In this document: positions 12,071 through 24,455 of the stretch, one piece after another
Layout: every line of letters starts with the position of its first letter
How positions within the stretch are numbered: position 1 is the first letter of the stretch
DNA from: Phallus indusiatus
Taxonomy: Eukaryota > Basidiomycota > Agaricomycetes > Phallales > Phallaceae
Reading direction: 5' to 3'
Length of the DNA stretch: 64,000 bases
NCBI GenBank assembly: GCA_027605045.1
Contig: JAQFWX010000004.1
Coordinates: forward strand, 2,614,683-2,678,682
Notes under the pieces: model-generated
The model's database searches: none
What the model saw: only the letters and a program-made list of their open reading frames with translations
What the model was told of the DNA's origin: nothing
Made by a program: the position numbers and the translations under genes

Positions 12071-14519
12071 ATGGCAGCGTTAGGCTGTCAGCCGCTTTGT
12101 TGTTTTTCAGAGAGGTCAGTGTTGACTCACAATCGTCCCATGCAGAAACCTCCTTATTAACACCCATGCGTCGTGCATTCCCTTCTTACTCCTCTCGTAC
12201 AGGCTCTATTTTACCACTTTTTCACCACCCTTACCGTCCCCGGAATACCTCAATCGATCAGATCCTGACAAAATCTCGCCTCCAATACGTGGTCGATCGC
12301 GTACAAGAGGTCTCGCGTCGCCGGATGATGAAGCGCAGTATTACTACTTTACAATCGGTCAGCTCTTGGTTTTCCAGCATTAATCCACGTTTCAATGTGC
12401 GTTGACGGGTCTGTACTCATGGTTTTATTTAGATGAAAGTCTAGTTTATCTGTCGTTCTACGAAGACTGGGGCCCGCTGAATCTCGCGATGGTGTACAAG
12501 GCATGCATACTATTCCACGAATTATTAGAGGTAAACACTCTCCTTTTCTTCTTAGATCTAGATTCTCACTAAAAGACAGGATAAGAAATTGAAATCCCAT
12601 CGTCTTGTTCTATACTCATCAGACGATCCCCGACGGAAGGCCAATGCCGCGCTACTGATGGCCTTATTTGTCGTACGTGAAAAACTTGCATGACATGTTT
12701 TTTTTCCCGTTCTTCAACAATTTGATGATAGATGATCGTTCAACGACAAGCCCCTTGGGAAGCTTTCCATCCAATCGCAGAAATGGAGTTTATGCCGTTC
12801 CGGGACGCGGGTCGGGGCCGATCAGACTTCAACCTCTCGATTCAAGACTGTCTCTGGGGCGTCTGGAAAGCCATGCAGAATGGATTATGCGATATGAACG
12901 AGTTTTCTCTCGAAGAATACGAGTATTACGAGAAAGTAGAGAATGGCGACTGGAATTGGATTACCCCTAACTTTATTGCATTTGCTTCGCCCGTTGATCC
13001 ATCATTTACACGGAGGATGACAGGGGGAGACGGGGGCTTAGAAACAGCTCTCCAACGCAAACTACCCACGCCTTTCCTGAATTGTTTGGATTATTTCGAG
13101 AAAAGGGGTGTCAAACTGGTCGTCCGGCTGAACAACCCCTTGTATGATAAGAATGTCTTCACTGAAAGAGGAATCGATCATTTGGAACTTTACTTCGATG
13201 ACGGAACAAATCCCACAGACGAGATTGTCCGCAAGTTTATCCAGGTGTCAAATGCTATTATTGAACAGAAGGGCGTAATTGCTATACACGTGGGTTTCTT
13301 CATTTTATTTTATCCGCGCTTCTTCATGTGTCTTCATGGCTCACTCATGTATTTCATGTGGTAGTGTAAAGCTGGCCTCGGGCGTACAGGCACCCTAATC
13401 GGAGGTAAGCAGAATTGCTTGTTTCGTGCCTTCAGGGTTCATACGTATTTCTCATTATCTTTGTAGCTTATTTAATTTGGAAGTATGGCTTTACGGCTAA
13501 TGAGGCTATTGCGTTCATGCGAATTGTTAGACCAGGTTGCGTAGTTGGCCCTCAACAAGTAAGCGAAACACCCGCTTTTGCTACTTTTTCCCCTCTTGGC
13601 TTATTAGGACGGTCCAATTTAGCAATATTTATACCTAAAACAGTTAGAATGGGTCCGATGGGCGGCCGTAGATGAAATCCAGCGGACTAAGATGGCTTCT
13701 GTACCAGTTACACCCACCCGTGAAGAGGTCGCTAATTCGCGACAGGCAACTCCACCACCTGTTACACCACATCACCGTGTCCTTACTGCTGCCGGGGCGA
13801 TCGCGACTCCAGGTCAACCACGGAAGACACCTGCTACGAAGCGTCACCGGAATGCGCTACTCGATCTTGAGGAGGGCGAAGAGGATGAAGAAATCGAGAT
13901 GAGAGGTATGAACGGGGCTGTTCCGCCTGTACGGAAAAGTCCGCGAACGAGCAATGCGAATCGCGCTCAGGCGCAATCGAAAACCAATGGGATTGGTTCA
14001 TCAGGCTCGTCATCTGCTAGTACTACTACTACTACTAATGGAACTTCGACTGCTCCTGCGACGGTGACACGGACAACACGGACAACACGATCGACAACGA
14101 ATGCTAAGAAAACTGCCGCTGCGGCGGGAAGAGGTGGAGGAGGAGCTACAAATGGTAATGCTAATACCAATGGTGTATCAGCGGCAGCGCTTCCCAATAA
14201 AATTCCGCGTCTTGCAAAGAATGCGGGGACAAGCAAAAGTGCTGATCATCCGGTAACACGGAAACGACCACCGGGCTCGCCGGTCGGGACCGCACCTTCA
14301 CGGTTGCCTACATTGGCGGGACGACGTGCGCTTGTACCGACTTCAAATTTTAATATACGGTTGCGGTCGCAAGGGCCGCCACCGCCTCCTGCGCCTGATG
14401 CTTGGATGAACAAAGATTCGTCTGCTATTGTTGTTCATGGGTCCAAAGCAGATGCGCCTGTGTTGAGAAATGTACGACGGCGGAGAAGCAGCTTTAGCGC
14501 TGCTGATGTCGTGGCATGA
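12071..14519 (+). CDS. CDC14: Cdc14 dual-specificity phosphatase
   Basis: Proline-directed phosphatase that reverses Cdk phosphorylation at mitotic exit and cytokinesis. I resolve eight exons that splice in frame: 12071-12114, 12203-12357, 12433-12530, 12580-12672, 12732-13289, 13365-13404, 13467-13558, 13623-14519 (658 residues). The N-terminal substrate-binding domain contains [28 protein letters not shown] and [15 protein letters not shown]. The catalytic domain contains [21 protein letters not shown] and the signature [14 protein letters not shown] (HCx5R), split by an intron directly after the His codon. After QQYLYLKQ a long low-complexity tail rich in Thr, Asn, Ala and Arg-Pro motifs follows (PVTPT, RKSPR), a likely disordered regulatory region. 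The start at 12071 is chosen because exon 1 joins in phase to give the conserved ERLYFT; an alternative ATG upstream is not evident. Confidence 0.93.
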
Positions 14520-17126
14520 TGATGCGTACATACACACGCACGCACGTATACATGACGATGGTACGACGAGTCTGATGGGTGAATGTGGCATATTTTGTTT
14601 CTTTTTGTGTATTTTTTTCTTGTTACGCTTCTTACGGTTCTGGCCTCTTGCTTTTGCTTTTGCTTTCGTTTCTGACATTCCTCCCTTTCATGGCCAGAGC
14701 CCGAGATTTTTTTTTTTTGAAGTATTCACGCTCTCCCTTGATCCCTTACGCAATTTATCGCACGGCCGACGGACCCCACTTTCAATTGTCGTATCGCCAT
14801 ATATATATGTCTTCCCGCGTTCATATCATACATACCTGTCTCGCTTTTACCTGTTCCGGAATGTACTAACGTTTCCTCTCTCGTGTTTTCGTTTGATATA
14901 TATATCTGTGATGACAACTTTGCACGTCTGTTCTACGCAATTTTATAATATATCACTTTCTCGTTTTCACAACACTAAACTCTCGGATGGCTCGGATGTG
15001 TTCATGATCATCAAATCTTGTGAGATCAAACAGTCCGTATAGGGCATAACAGTGGGAGTATTGAAATATTCAAGTTCATGTGGCACTAGGCACTGGTCAG
15101 TCGGACGCGCTCGAGAGGTCACACACGCGTCATGTCACACGTCCTCGACGCGTTTTTCCCGAACGACCATGAGTTCAAAGATTGAATCAATAGCCTGCAA
15201 TAACTCGAGATCCCTAAAGTTTGTCGTTTTTGATACCCGAAATCCTCATTGTTGATCATAGCCATATTTCCTTCGGTCTTGGTCCTTCAGAATTTATATT
15301 CTCCAAACACTATCTTATGGACTCCTCACTCGTGCAGGGCGCTGCATGGAAGTTCTTCAGAAAAACTCATGGAATTGTTTCACATTTACGCCGAGTGCAT
15401 ACGCCGATCCTTTTGGAAGACTCCCATTTTCTTATTTTCGGCGTATCAAGGTGCTGACGGATAACGATCTGAGCGACCGCAGCCCGATCCGCCTCATACG
15501 ATTGTCCTGAAGAAATGGATTTCGTTCAAGTCGGAGAGGATCCTAAAAGAAAGACCCGAAGAAATGGTTACGGTTGAAAGTCTAGTTATAGTAAGCCCTA
15601 ATATTTTGAATTACCACTACCGTCCGCTGATGAACGACGTCAGGTCCACCTTGCTCAATGTTGCCGAAAGTTTTGAACAGCTCCGAGGAATATTTTATTC
15701 ACCAATGCTTCCATAGGGGGTTATCTCGCGATAGTTCCCCATCCATCATTGTTTTTTGGTATCTTTATCCGGCGCAAACTTATCCAGCCATCAAGTTATA
15801 GGCGGGTGGCGGCATATCTTTTACACTTGGACTTAGGCTTAGGTTACGTGCCACGGAGCCCTTTACCAGGCATCCCGCCTTCTGGACATTCGACACCGGC
15901 TCATTTATTAATGGAACGGCGTGCTCTCTATATGATTGTCGTGGGTCAATTTGACGCGCCGAAGAGTAGTCTATCGCGACAAGCTTTATAGATCAATCCT
16001 TATGGCAACTTGAAGGACCGTCCAAATTCATCTATCTATCGATCGGCAAGACCCTCGTTGCACCATCTTTATGACCATAAGTACAGTCAAAAATATATGT
16101 ACTTGCGAGTTGGACAAGTTGTTTTTATTGAACCGCTGAAGCCAACATGAAAACGGAGGTATTTTTGGAATACGAAGGATCGAATAAGGTAAACTCAGTT
16201 ATATTGTTCATCCTGTTGTTCGACCTGTCCCAAGCTGTTTTTTTGCAGAGAATGGCGACTTCAGCAAGGCCTAAAACAATTGCCAATAATCTAAAAACTG
16301 AAAGAACCTTTACCACGTCTACTCGAAGGATGGAATCTTAGCCATCTTGAGACTAAGATTCTATCAACACAAGCTCTGTCTGTAGCGTGGCGAGCCGGAC
16401 CTTCCTTGATCAACGAACTCGAGGCCAGGCATACTTGCGAAATGAGCGAACTTGGGTGGATTCGAAGCCTGCATCAGACGCGCCAAGAGCTCAAATGTAC
16501 TCGATGTCTTCTCGAGTCGCGTGACTATTGCGATGTCCCTCGCTTGAACGATGTATTGGCTACTCGAAAAATGAAAGCTCGTATCCCAGCTTTACCGATG
16601 ATTCGCGTGGCATACATATGTGAAATTTGAAAAGATATCTGTGAAAGTCTGAAGTTGCTGGCGCCGAATTCCCAACTGGTCGCACCGTCGCGGACTCACA
16701 CGACACGTGCTAACGCCCGGCTGACAGGTCAATGCATATTCTAGCTCCAATCCAACTTCTCAATCATTTCACGTAATCCAGATTTTGCGAGAACTAAGCG
16801 GAACATCGCAATTCCGTGTGGTGCTGAGCTAGAATCAGGTGAAAAATTAGCTTGCACTCTCAGTCTGGTGCGCAGTGTTTCTTTTTTCAAGGAGCCACAT
16901 TCTCTTATACTATACAGTACTTCCCTGTACGTCAAATCTTTCATAAAACCGCGAGTTGCAATAATCAATAATTACTAGGAGGAGCATGTTACGATAGTTT
17001 GTCGGGTGTTCGTCAGAATAGCCTTAGAATGGTGGTGTGAGAGATTTTCCCGCTATTGGTGAATAATCCAAGGCTAGACCGTGTCAAATTGATACATATA
17101 AGACATCGTTCATCGCTAACGGATTG
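14520..17126. other. gene-poor stretch with short unexplained frames
   Basis: The first ~500 bases are pyrimidine-rich and probably the 3' UTR of CDC14. Beyond 15,050 several short frames (for example 15749-15991 and 16406-16630, the latter with CTRCLLESRDYC) show no family I recognise. They may be relics of a decayed gene. From about 16,620 on the sequence is the 5' flank that is repeated upstream of the second P450 copy. Confidence 0.4.
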
Positions 17127-17134
17127 TATATATA
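17127..17134 (+). promoter_or_regulatory. TATA box of P450-A
   Basis: TATATATA 39 bases before the ATG of P450-A; the same element is preserved in the second copy. Confidence 0.55.
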
Positions 17135-17172
17135 TTGCTTAAACCTCGCACCAGTGGATCACCTGCGCTCCC

Positions 17173-19305
17173 ATGTTCACAATCGCCCTGCAATTATTTT
17201 CTTTGTCTCTCATCCTTGTGTATTTTGTGGATCTCCTATGTAAACGAAATTACCGACCTCCTAGAGGAATGCTAAGCCGATTCTTTATTCTCGTTCGGGA
17301 TATCAGGCTTACCTTGTGGGTTTACAGGTTTGAGACTCCCCCCTGGGCCTCCCGGAAAACCAATTGTCGGGCATTATATGAAGGCTTTTACCCCAGACTT
17401 AATGAAACAATGGAAAACGAAATATGGTAATTCTCGTTGCAGTTTTACTTTTAATTTGGAAATCGTAATCCATACGTATATTTTAGGCGATATTGTATCG
17501 ATTCATAGTTTCGGGACACCAATCGTCTTCGTATATTCCGATGAGATTGCACAAGAGCTTTTTGCGGCAAAACAGGGCCCGACGTACTCTGATAGACCCC
17601 TCTTCCGCATGGCCGAACTGTACGCTGCTAGTTTCATGCAGATAATCGTCATTGTTCAAATTACAATAGATTAGGCTGGGACTACAACATTGCACTCATA
17701 CCATATGGAACCTGGTGGAGACGGCACATTAGGGCATTTACTCAGTTTTTCAATTCTAGAGCTGTGGGGGCATTTGAGCCGGTTCAAATGAAGTCATCTC
17801 GGTGAGAAAGACCGCAACCTCTATTTACAAGTACTTTTCTAATAATCAATAAACCCAATAAGACTGCTACTTCGGAACCTTCTAGAGACTCCCGATGATT
17901 TTGAGGAACACATGAAGTTTTCTCTCAGTCAGATTATACTGAGCGTACGTATATGATCTTGTAAAGCTGCTAATATTGTTCATCATTTTTTTAACCAGGT
18001 GGCGTATGCTATCGATATTAAACCTAGTGGGGACACCTTTCTTGATAAGATTCATTTTGCCATTGAAGGGCTTATCCCAGCCGTATTACCCGGTCAATGG
18101 CTCGTGGACGTCTTTCCAAAACGTAAGTACACCACATCACTCACAGTTTGACTTCCAATCTGTGTGCCCAATCCCTAGTGCAGCCTGTGCTTGAACGGCT
18201 TCCTGGATCAGGGTTCAAGGAGCACATTGCGAAATACAGAAAAGTAACCCGCGATGCTACCGAGGTCCCATTCAGTATTGTGAAGGTAACAAAATTCAAG
18301 ACAACAAGATGGGATTTTGTCTCACAGAAAAACAGAGTCGCGACGAGTCGGATCATTCTTTTGTATCGATATCCTTAGAGAGAATGCGCAAGCTCAAGGA
18401 CTCTCCTTTGCCTGACGAAGAATTAGTGATAAGCAACACAGCTGGAATGGCATATTCAGCGGCTGCAGGAACCGTACGTAATTACCGTTTGAGAAAGAAG
18501 AAGAAATTGGGTTAATTCTCACCCAGCTTATATCCTTCCTGCTGAATGCAATCTGGACCTGTCTCTTGTTTCCTGAAATCCAGAAGAAGTTGCAGGACGA
18601 GCTCGATAAAGTCCTGGGTGATCGTTTGCCAACCTTAGCAGATCGTGCCGACTTGCCTTATTTTAATGCATTTTGTTATGAGGTATTGCGTTGCAGACCC
18701 CCCCTACCACTAGGTGTTCCTCATGCTGCATTGGAAGATGGGGTCCTTGGAGAATTCTTTATACCCAAAGGAAGTGTTATCATTTTAGATGCAATGTACG
18801 AATTTCTTTTTTGCCATTCTCTCTACTCACCCTTGGCTAGGCAAATTATGCGCGATAATAAGTATGGTCCCAAGCCCGAAGAATTCAATCCAGAAAGGTA
18901 CTTTCAGTCTGGTATCCCTTTTCCTACAGAACACTTTGGGTTTGGACGAAGGTCAGTTTGTGCTTTTATCTTAGAATGTGGGATGTACGTATCACCCTAA
19001 TTGACGTTTGTACAAAAGATTATGTCCAGGTCGCTTCTTCGCCTACAACACAATTTTCCTTTTGCTGGCACCGATGTTGAAAGCCTTTGAATTTGCGCCG
19101 AAGAAGGATGAAAATGGGCTTGACATTCCCATTTCAAAAGAGAACGTTGAAACGCCTATAATTCTGTTAGTCTCCGGTTGTTTTTGATATTCTAATTTCT
19201 CGCTCTCACACAACTCTTAGTTCTCCTGTACCTTTCAAGTGTTCTATCCGCCCTCGCTCTTCTCGTGTTAATGACCTTATTTCTTCTGGAGATTCGAATG
19301 CGTAA
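17173..19305 (+). CDS. Cytochrome P450 (P450-A, tandem copy 1)
   Basis: Microsomal-type heme monooxygenase of roughly 500 residues in about a dozen exons. It begins with a signal-anchor helix (MFTIALQLFSLSLILVYFVDLL) and the proline-rich hinge LPPGPPGKPIVGHY. The helix-C region reads WDYNIALIPYGTWWRRH. The K-helix ExxR is in YEVLRCRPPLPLG, the PERF-type motif is FNPERYF, and after splicing the heme loop is FGFGRRLCPGRFF with the axial Cys. The I-helix reads AGMAYSAAAGTL, lacking the usual acidic residue before the Thr. The last exon (PVPFKCSIRPRS...) joins over a short intron, moving the stop to 19303-19305. All joins stay in frame, so it looks functional. One intron appears to use the unusual donor GTTTCA. 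The motif set resembles O-methylsterigmatocystin-oxidoreductase-like P450s of Agaricomycetes; the CYP family is not assigned. Confidence 0.88.
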
Positions 19306-19599
19306 GGGTATAAAGGTGAAGTATGTCTCCCGTGGTTAGTCTTCTCAGCTCAAGCAGTTTGAATAAGTGCGTTTTTATAATCAGAAACTCCTTAAAATAT
19401 CACTCTATTCTCATCGCGTCCAGGAGTCTGTGAGCTCTGGAAGTTAATCGGGTTCTTGAAGAATCGAAAATAGTACTACGAGGCTATGAGACAACACTAT
19501 GATGCTTGGCTTCATCAATCACACAAGAATCATGTATCGATTTAAATATCTTCCGCATTATGATGTTTCAATTGTGGACTTGAAGTGTTTGAGGTCACG

Positions 19600-20055
19600 C
19601 GCAAGGACAGCTTGTTTCGCTTCTGTGTATTGTATCGGTAGCGCATGGGACTTATTATTTCATTCCATGAGTATTTAGGTGATTTAATTGAACCAGTTCT
19701 ATACTCCGAAAAAAATGTCCTAATAGTTACCTCAGCTCCAAACGGTCTCAAGTCCGAAATTGAGCTAGATACCGCCGATTCAAACTAAATTGGAGTCGAA
19801 GATTTGATGAACCGTGAAAAGAACATGCCTTCTTCAGCCAATTGACCACCCATGATCGCGATTTTGAGTTCGGTCTGCCAATGAAACTGGTTTCAAACTG
19901 GCTCAGCCATCGCAATCTAAATGCCGAGATAGGATGAAACCACTATGTTCTTTCCCTTCATCAGTCCTATCTTTTCGATAAGAGGATAGTATGAGTATCT
20001 TTCCTGCTCCTGTCTGTCATAAGCCATCTTCAGAGACGCCAGTGCAAAGCGATTT
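19600..20055. repeat. Junction element, copy 1 (inverted relative to 23040-23510)
   Basis: About 455 bp lying exactly between the two P450 duplication units. The two halves (about 19600-19825 and 19825-20055) both reappear as reverse complements after the second unit, but in the order expected for a circular permutation. No coding capacity was recognised. Confidence 0.7.
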
Positions 20056-20544
20056 GTGGAAGTTTGAAGTTGCTGACGCCCAACTACAATCCTCAACTGC
20101 TCGCACCGTCGCCGACTCACACCACATGCTAACACGGCGCTCGGCTGACAGGTTGTTGCATATCTTAGCTTCAATCCAGCTTCTTAATCATTTCTTAACA
20201 TTTAGCTTTAACCAAAATAAGCGGGGCGTTTGTCATTGCGTGTTGTGCTGAACAAGAATCACTGGGTGAAAATAGCCTGCACTCTCGATCTGGTGTGTAG
20301 TGATTTTCTAAGCTCAAGAGCGACATTCACTAATATTCTATAGTAATCCTCTGCATATCCAAGTTTTTCGAGAGGTCGCGCAATAAGATACTAGAAATGA
20401 CATGCTACGATAGTTGGCCGAGTGTTAGTCCGACTACTGGAACGGCAGTGTGGGAGATCCTCCTCTATTGGTGTCCGAGGAGTCTAAGCCGTATCAAATC
20501 GGTGTTTCTCATGCCACCGCTCATCGGCAACGCGTAATAGATTG

Positions 20545-20552
20545 TATATATG
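20545..20552 (+). promoter_or_regulatory. TATA box of P450-B
   Basis: TATATATG 49 bases before the ATG, in the position matching the TATA box of P450-A. Confidence 0.5.
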
Positions 20553-20600
20553 TTGCTTAAGTCTCACTAGTGGATCACCCTGATTACCTTCTGCGTTCCC

Positions 20601-22722
20601 ATGTTCACGATCGCCCTGCAGTTATTCTCCTTGTCCCTTGTGTTTGTGTATTGTGTGGATCTCCTATGTAAACGAAAGCATCGACCTCCTAGAGGAATGT
20701 TGAACCGCTTTTTTTATCTTTAATTCGTTCGGAATTCAGGCTTACCCTTGGGTTTGATAGGTTTAAAACTTCCCCCTGGACCTCCCGGAAAACCGATTGT
20801 CGGGCATTATATGGAAGCCTTTACCTCAATCTTAATGAAAAAATGGAGAGCGAAATATGGTAAATTCCCGTTGCAGTTTTACTTTTAATTTGAACATAAT
20901 TTATACATATATTTTAGGCGATATTGTATCGATTCATAGTTTCGGGACACCAATCGTCTTCGTATATTCCGATGAGATTGCACAAGAGCTTTTTGCGGTG
21001 AAACAGGGGGCGACGTACTCTGATAGACCCCTCTTCCGCATGGCCGAGCTGTACGCTGCCAGTTTCATGCAGGTAATTGTGATTGTTCAAATTATAATAG
21101 ATTAGGCTGGGACTACAACATTGCCCTCATACCATATGGAACTTGGTGGAGACGGCACATCAGGGCATTTACTCAGTTTTTCAATTCTAGAGCTGTGGTA
21201 GCATTCGAGCCGGTTCAGATAAAATCATCTCGGTGAGAAAGATCATAACCTCCATTCACCATACTTTGATCAAAATTTCAATAAGCTTGCTACTTCGGAA
21301 CTTGCTCAAGACTCCCGATGATTTTGAAGAACACATAAAGTTCGCTATCAGTCAGATTATATTGAATGTATGTATGGGGTACCCAGAGCTTTAGTACTTT
21401 CTAAGCTGTTAATATCGTTCGTCGATTTCTTCCCAGGTGACATATGCTATCGATATTAAGCCAAGTGGGGACACCTTTCTTGACAAGATTCATTTGGCCC
21501 TTGAAGGACTTGATCCGACCGTGTTGCCCGGTCAATGGCTTGTGGACATTTTTCCGAAACGTAAGTACGTTACTCTTAGCTTGGCTTCCAATTTGTGACC
21601 AGTTCTTAGTGCAGCCTGTGCTTGGGTGGGTTCCAGGATCGGGATTCAAGAATCATATTACAAAATACAGAAAAGTAACCTGTGATGCCACCGAGGTTCC
21701 ATTTAGTATTGTGAAGGTACACAAAAACCAAGACAAATGAAATTTTGTCTTACAGACAAACAGAATCGCAAAGAGCCGGATCATTCTTTTGTATCAATAT
21801 CCTTGGAAAGATTGCACACGCTTGAGGACTCCCTTTGCCTGACGAAGAAGTAGTGATAAGCAACACAGCAGGAATGGCGTACGCGGCAGCTGCGGGAACC
21901 GTACGTAACTACCATTTGAGGAAGAAGAAATTGGCTTAATTTCACCCAGCTTATATCCTTCCTGCTGCATGCAATCTGGATCTGTCTTTTGTTTCCTGAG
22001 ATCCAGCAGAAATTACAAGACGAGCTCGATAAGGTCCTGGGTGATCGTTTGCCAACCTTAGCAGATCGTGCCGATTTGCCTTATTTTAATGCATTTTGTT
22101 ATGAGGTATTACGTTGGAGACCCCCTCTACCACTAGGTGTTCCTCATGCTGCATTGGAAGATGGTGTCCTTGGAGAATTCTTTATTCCCAAAGGAAGTGT
22201 TGTCATTTTGGATATACTGTATTATTCTCTTTTTGTTCAATTTTCTTTACTAACTTTCGGCTAGACAAATTTTGCGCGATGCTAAGTATGGTCCCAAGCC
22301 TGACGAATTCAATCCAGAAAGGTACTTTCAATCCAGTGGTATCCCTTCTCCTATAGAATCCTTTGGGTTTGGACGAAGGTTAGTTTTTGTATTTATCTTC
22401 GGCCGTGGGTTGTACATATCACCCTGATTGACATCTGTAAAAGATTATGTCCAGGTCGCTTCTTCGCCTACAATACAATTTTCCTTTTACTAGCACCGAT
22501 GTTGAAAGCCTTTGAATTTGTGCCCAAGAAGGATGAAAATGGATTAGATATTCCCATTTCGAAAGAGTACATTGAAACACCTTTGATTCTGTCAGTCTCC
22601 GGTTATTTTTAATATTCTCGCTCTCACACGACTCTAGTTTCCCTCCACCTTTCAAGTGTTCTATTCGCCCTCGCTCTTCTCGTCTTAATGACCTCATTTC
22701 TTATGAAGATACAAATGCATAG
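20601..22722 (+). pseudogene. Cytochrome P450 (P450-B, tandem copy 2), frameshifted
   Basis: Close paralogue of P450-A with the same exon plan: anchor MFTIALQLFSLSLVFVYC, KLPPGPPGKPIVGHY, WDYNIALIPYGTWWRRH, ExxR in YEVLRWRPPLP, FNPERYF, and the heme loop FGFGRRLCPGRFF after splicing. Compared with A, one base is missing in the exon after FSIVK: the run reads GGACTCCCTTTGCC where A has GGACTCTCCTTTGCC, near 21830. The shift leads to TAG at 21851-21853, before the I-helix, and the other two frames also hit stops, so no simple splice choice rescues it. Everything downstream stays conserved to the stop at 22720-22722. That fits a very recent pseudogene, or one sequencing error; the protein would otherwise be complete. 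Confidence 0.8.
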
Positions 22723-23039
22723 CTTCATCGTTAGGCATAAGGTACAGTAAATATGTCTTCCCTCGTTAGTCTTTTCTGAAGTTAAGGTTCGCTGCTCGCT
22801 TCACAGCTCGCGGTTTTGAAGAAATACGTTTGTACAACCGGAATTTCCTTATAAATATCACTCTGTCCTCGTCGCGTCAAGGGGTTTGTAAGTTCTGTAA
22901 ATTAATCGGGTTCCAAGAATTGAAAACAGTACAACGAGCTCGTTATGAGATAACACTATTGCTTGGCTTCATTAGCCACACAAAAACCTTGTATTGATTT
23001 ATCTTCCGCGTCATTATTACTTACAGTGTCTGAGGTCAC

Positions 23040-23510
23040 GGTTCAACAAATTTTCGGCTCCAATATGGTTTGAATCGGCGGTATCCAGCTCAAATTCGGA
23101 CTTGAGACCGGTTTGGAACTGAGGTAATTGGATCCTTCTGGAATATGGAACTGGTCCAATTAAATCCTAATTACTCATGGAATGAAATAAGGCCAATGTG
23201 CTGCCGATACAATACAGAGAAGCGAAAGAAGCTGCCTTTGCCACTGTTTAAATCGCTTGGCACCTTTGCACTGGGCCCTGGCGTCTTTGAGGATCGCTTA
23301 TGACAGACAGGAGAAGGAATTAAATACTATCCTCTTACCGAGAAAATAGGGCAGACGGAGGGAAAGAACATAGTGGTTTCATCCTCGGGCATCAAGATTG
23401 CGATGGCTGAGTCAGTTTGGAACCGGTTTCATTGGAATCGGGATCATTGACATGGGTGGTCAACTAATTGAGGAAGGCATGTTCTTTTCACAAAATTCAG
23501 TTTCAATTTC
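23040..23510. repeat. Junction element, copy 2 (inverted, permuted)
   Basis: Reverse complement of both halves of 19600-20055. The copy starts with the sequence matching the middle of copy 1 (GTTCAACAAATTTTC...) and ends with its neighbour (...GCATGTTCTTTTCAC), so the break point differs between copies. Confidence 0.65.
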
Positions 23511-24455
23511 CAAAACTTAAAGACCTTTGAGTGAAATGGGTAATCACAAGCTTAGTTGAATCACGGAGAAATAATTTGAACCTGAGCAAGTGTCCATGAA
23601 CATTGTAATAAAGCCCAGACCGAACTGGATGGGATCTATTTATAACCATACAGCCTTTGTGATGTTTCCGGCATCTTTTTTTCTGCATTGCTAAATTCGA
23701 AAGGTCTTTGACTTCTTTCTTCCTTCAGCCGTTCGCATCGGGTAAGAGCCATGGCTTGGTGATGCGGAATGTTATGACACAAGATAACATTGCGTAAGTC
23801 ACCCTGACTCACCAGATAATTTGTGATGGTGGGATTTCCGCGTAGTTTTTATAAAGGACGCGCTTGGGATGCCACGCTGAGGGGACTCTCTTTACTAATT
23901 GGGAACTGATAGGCTCTTGGAGTCCCGGTTCGACTCGCAGACTCCAAGCGAACCGATAAAATGGTGCACAATGACATACTGCACAATACCTCATAATAGT
24001 AATACCTGGTTTGTTATGCACATGAATGCATTACCCTGCATGCAGCTGTACTCACATGTTCTCACTTCAAGGCTTGACGGCAACCCTCTCGCCAGTCAGA
24101 AATCAATTTGAGCTGAAAGGCTTCTTTCCACCGGATGCTTGACCAAAGGTTACCCATTTGTAGATTCAAATACTGGAAATTAATTGACTTGTAATTGACC
24201 GTGATTCCCAACCAATCAATGAATGCCTGTGGTTAATCGATAAGGATTTTCGCCGTCATCCTTAATTTATACCCACGTCAGCATGATCATGGCGTTGCAT
24301 ACGCATCCTCCCATCGGCTTCTTCGGAAAATGTATTCGCGACGTTCTTCTCGCATAACCGGAAGGGCTACCTATCGGGTTCGCAGACTATCGGCCATTTT
24401 TCAGAACAGTACTCCTGTATAAGGTGACAGGTTTCTCTTGCTCTTCGGGAACACT
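23511..24455. other. intergenic, no gene seen
   Basis: Spacer between the P450-A/B duplication and P450-C. It contains a hairpin-capable pair CTTGGAGTC (about 23915) and GACTCCAAG (about 23940). No gene recognised. Confidence 0.45.

Larger units (their letters stand above)
16620..19600 (+). repeat. Tandem duplication, unit 1 (P450-A)
   Basis: This segment and 20055-23040 are diverged direct copies. Shared blocks include the distal 5' flank (CTCACAC..ACA.GTGCTAAC, then GGCTGACAGGT), the TATA box, every exon and intron of the P450, and the 3' flank down to GAGGTCACG. Confidence 0.8.
20055..23040 (+). repeat. Tandem duplication, unit 2 (P450-B)
   Basis: Direct copy of 16620-19600, with shared 5' flank, TATA box, gene structure and 3' flank. 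Introns have diverged more than exons. Confidence 0.8.

Noticed and set aside
15749..15991. 80-codon plus-strand frame as a possible gene
   Set aside because: No family features, no matching exons, and the surrounding region looks decayed.
16406..16630. Plus-strand frame with CTRCLLESRDYC
   Set aside because: Short, no recognisable domain, no supporting exons around it; could be a relic but not defensible as a gene.
21840..21860. Programmed frameshifting as an explanation for P450-B
   Set aside because: No slippery heptamer or downstream structure is evident, and the tandem twin simply has one more base; an ordinary indel is the simpler reading.
23880..23960. tRNA-like segment with GGTTCGACTC
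   Set aside because: The T-stem does not pair, no acceptor stem can be drawn and no A-box is correctly spaced. It is only a short inverted repeat (CTTGGAGTC/GACTCCAAG).
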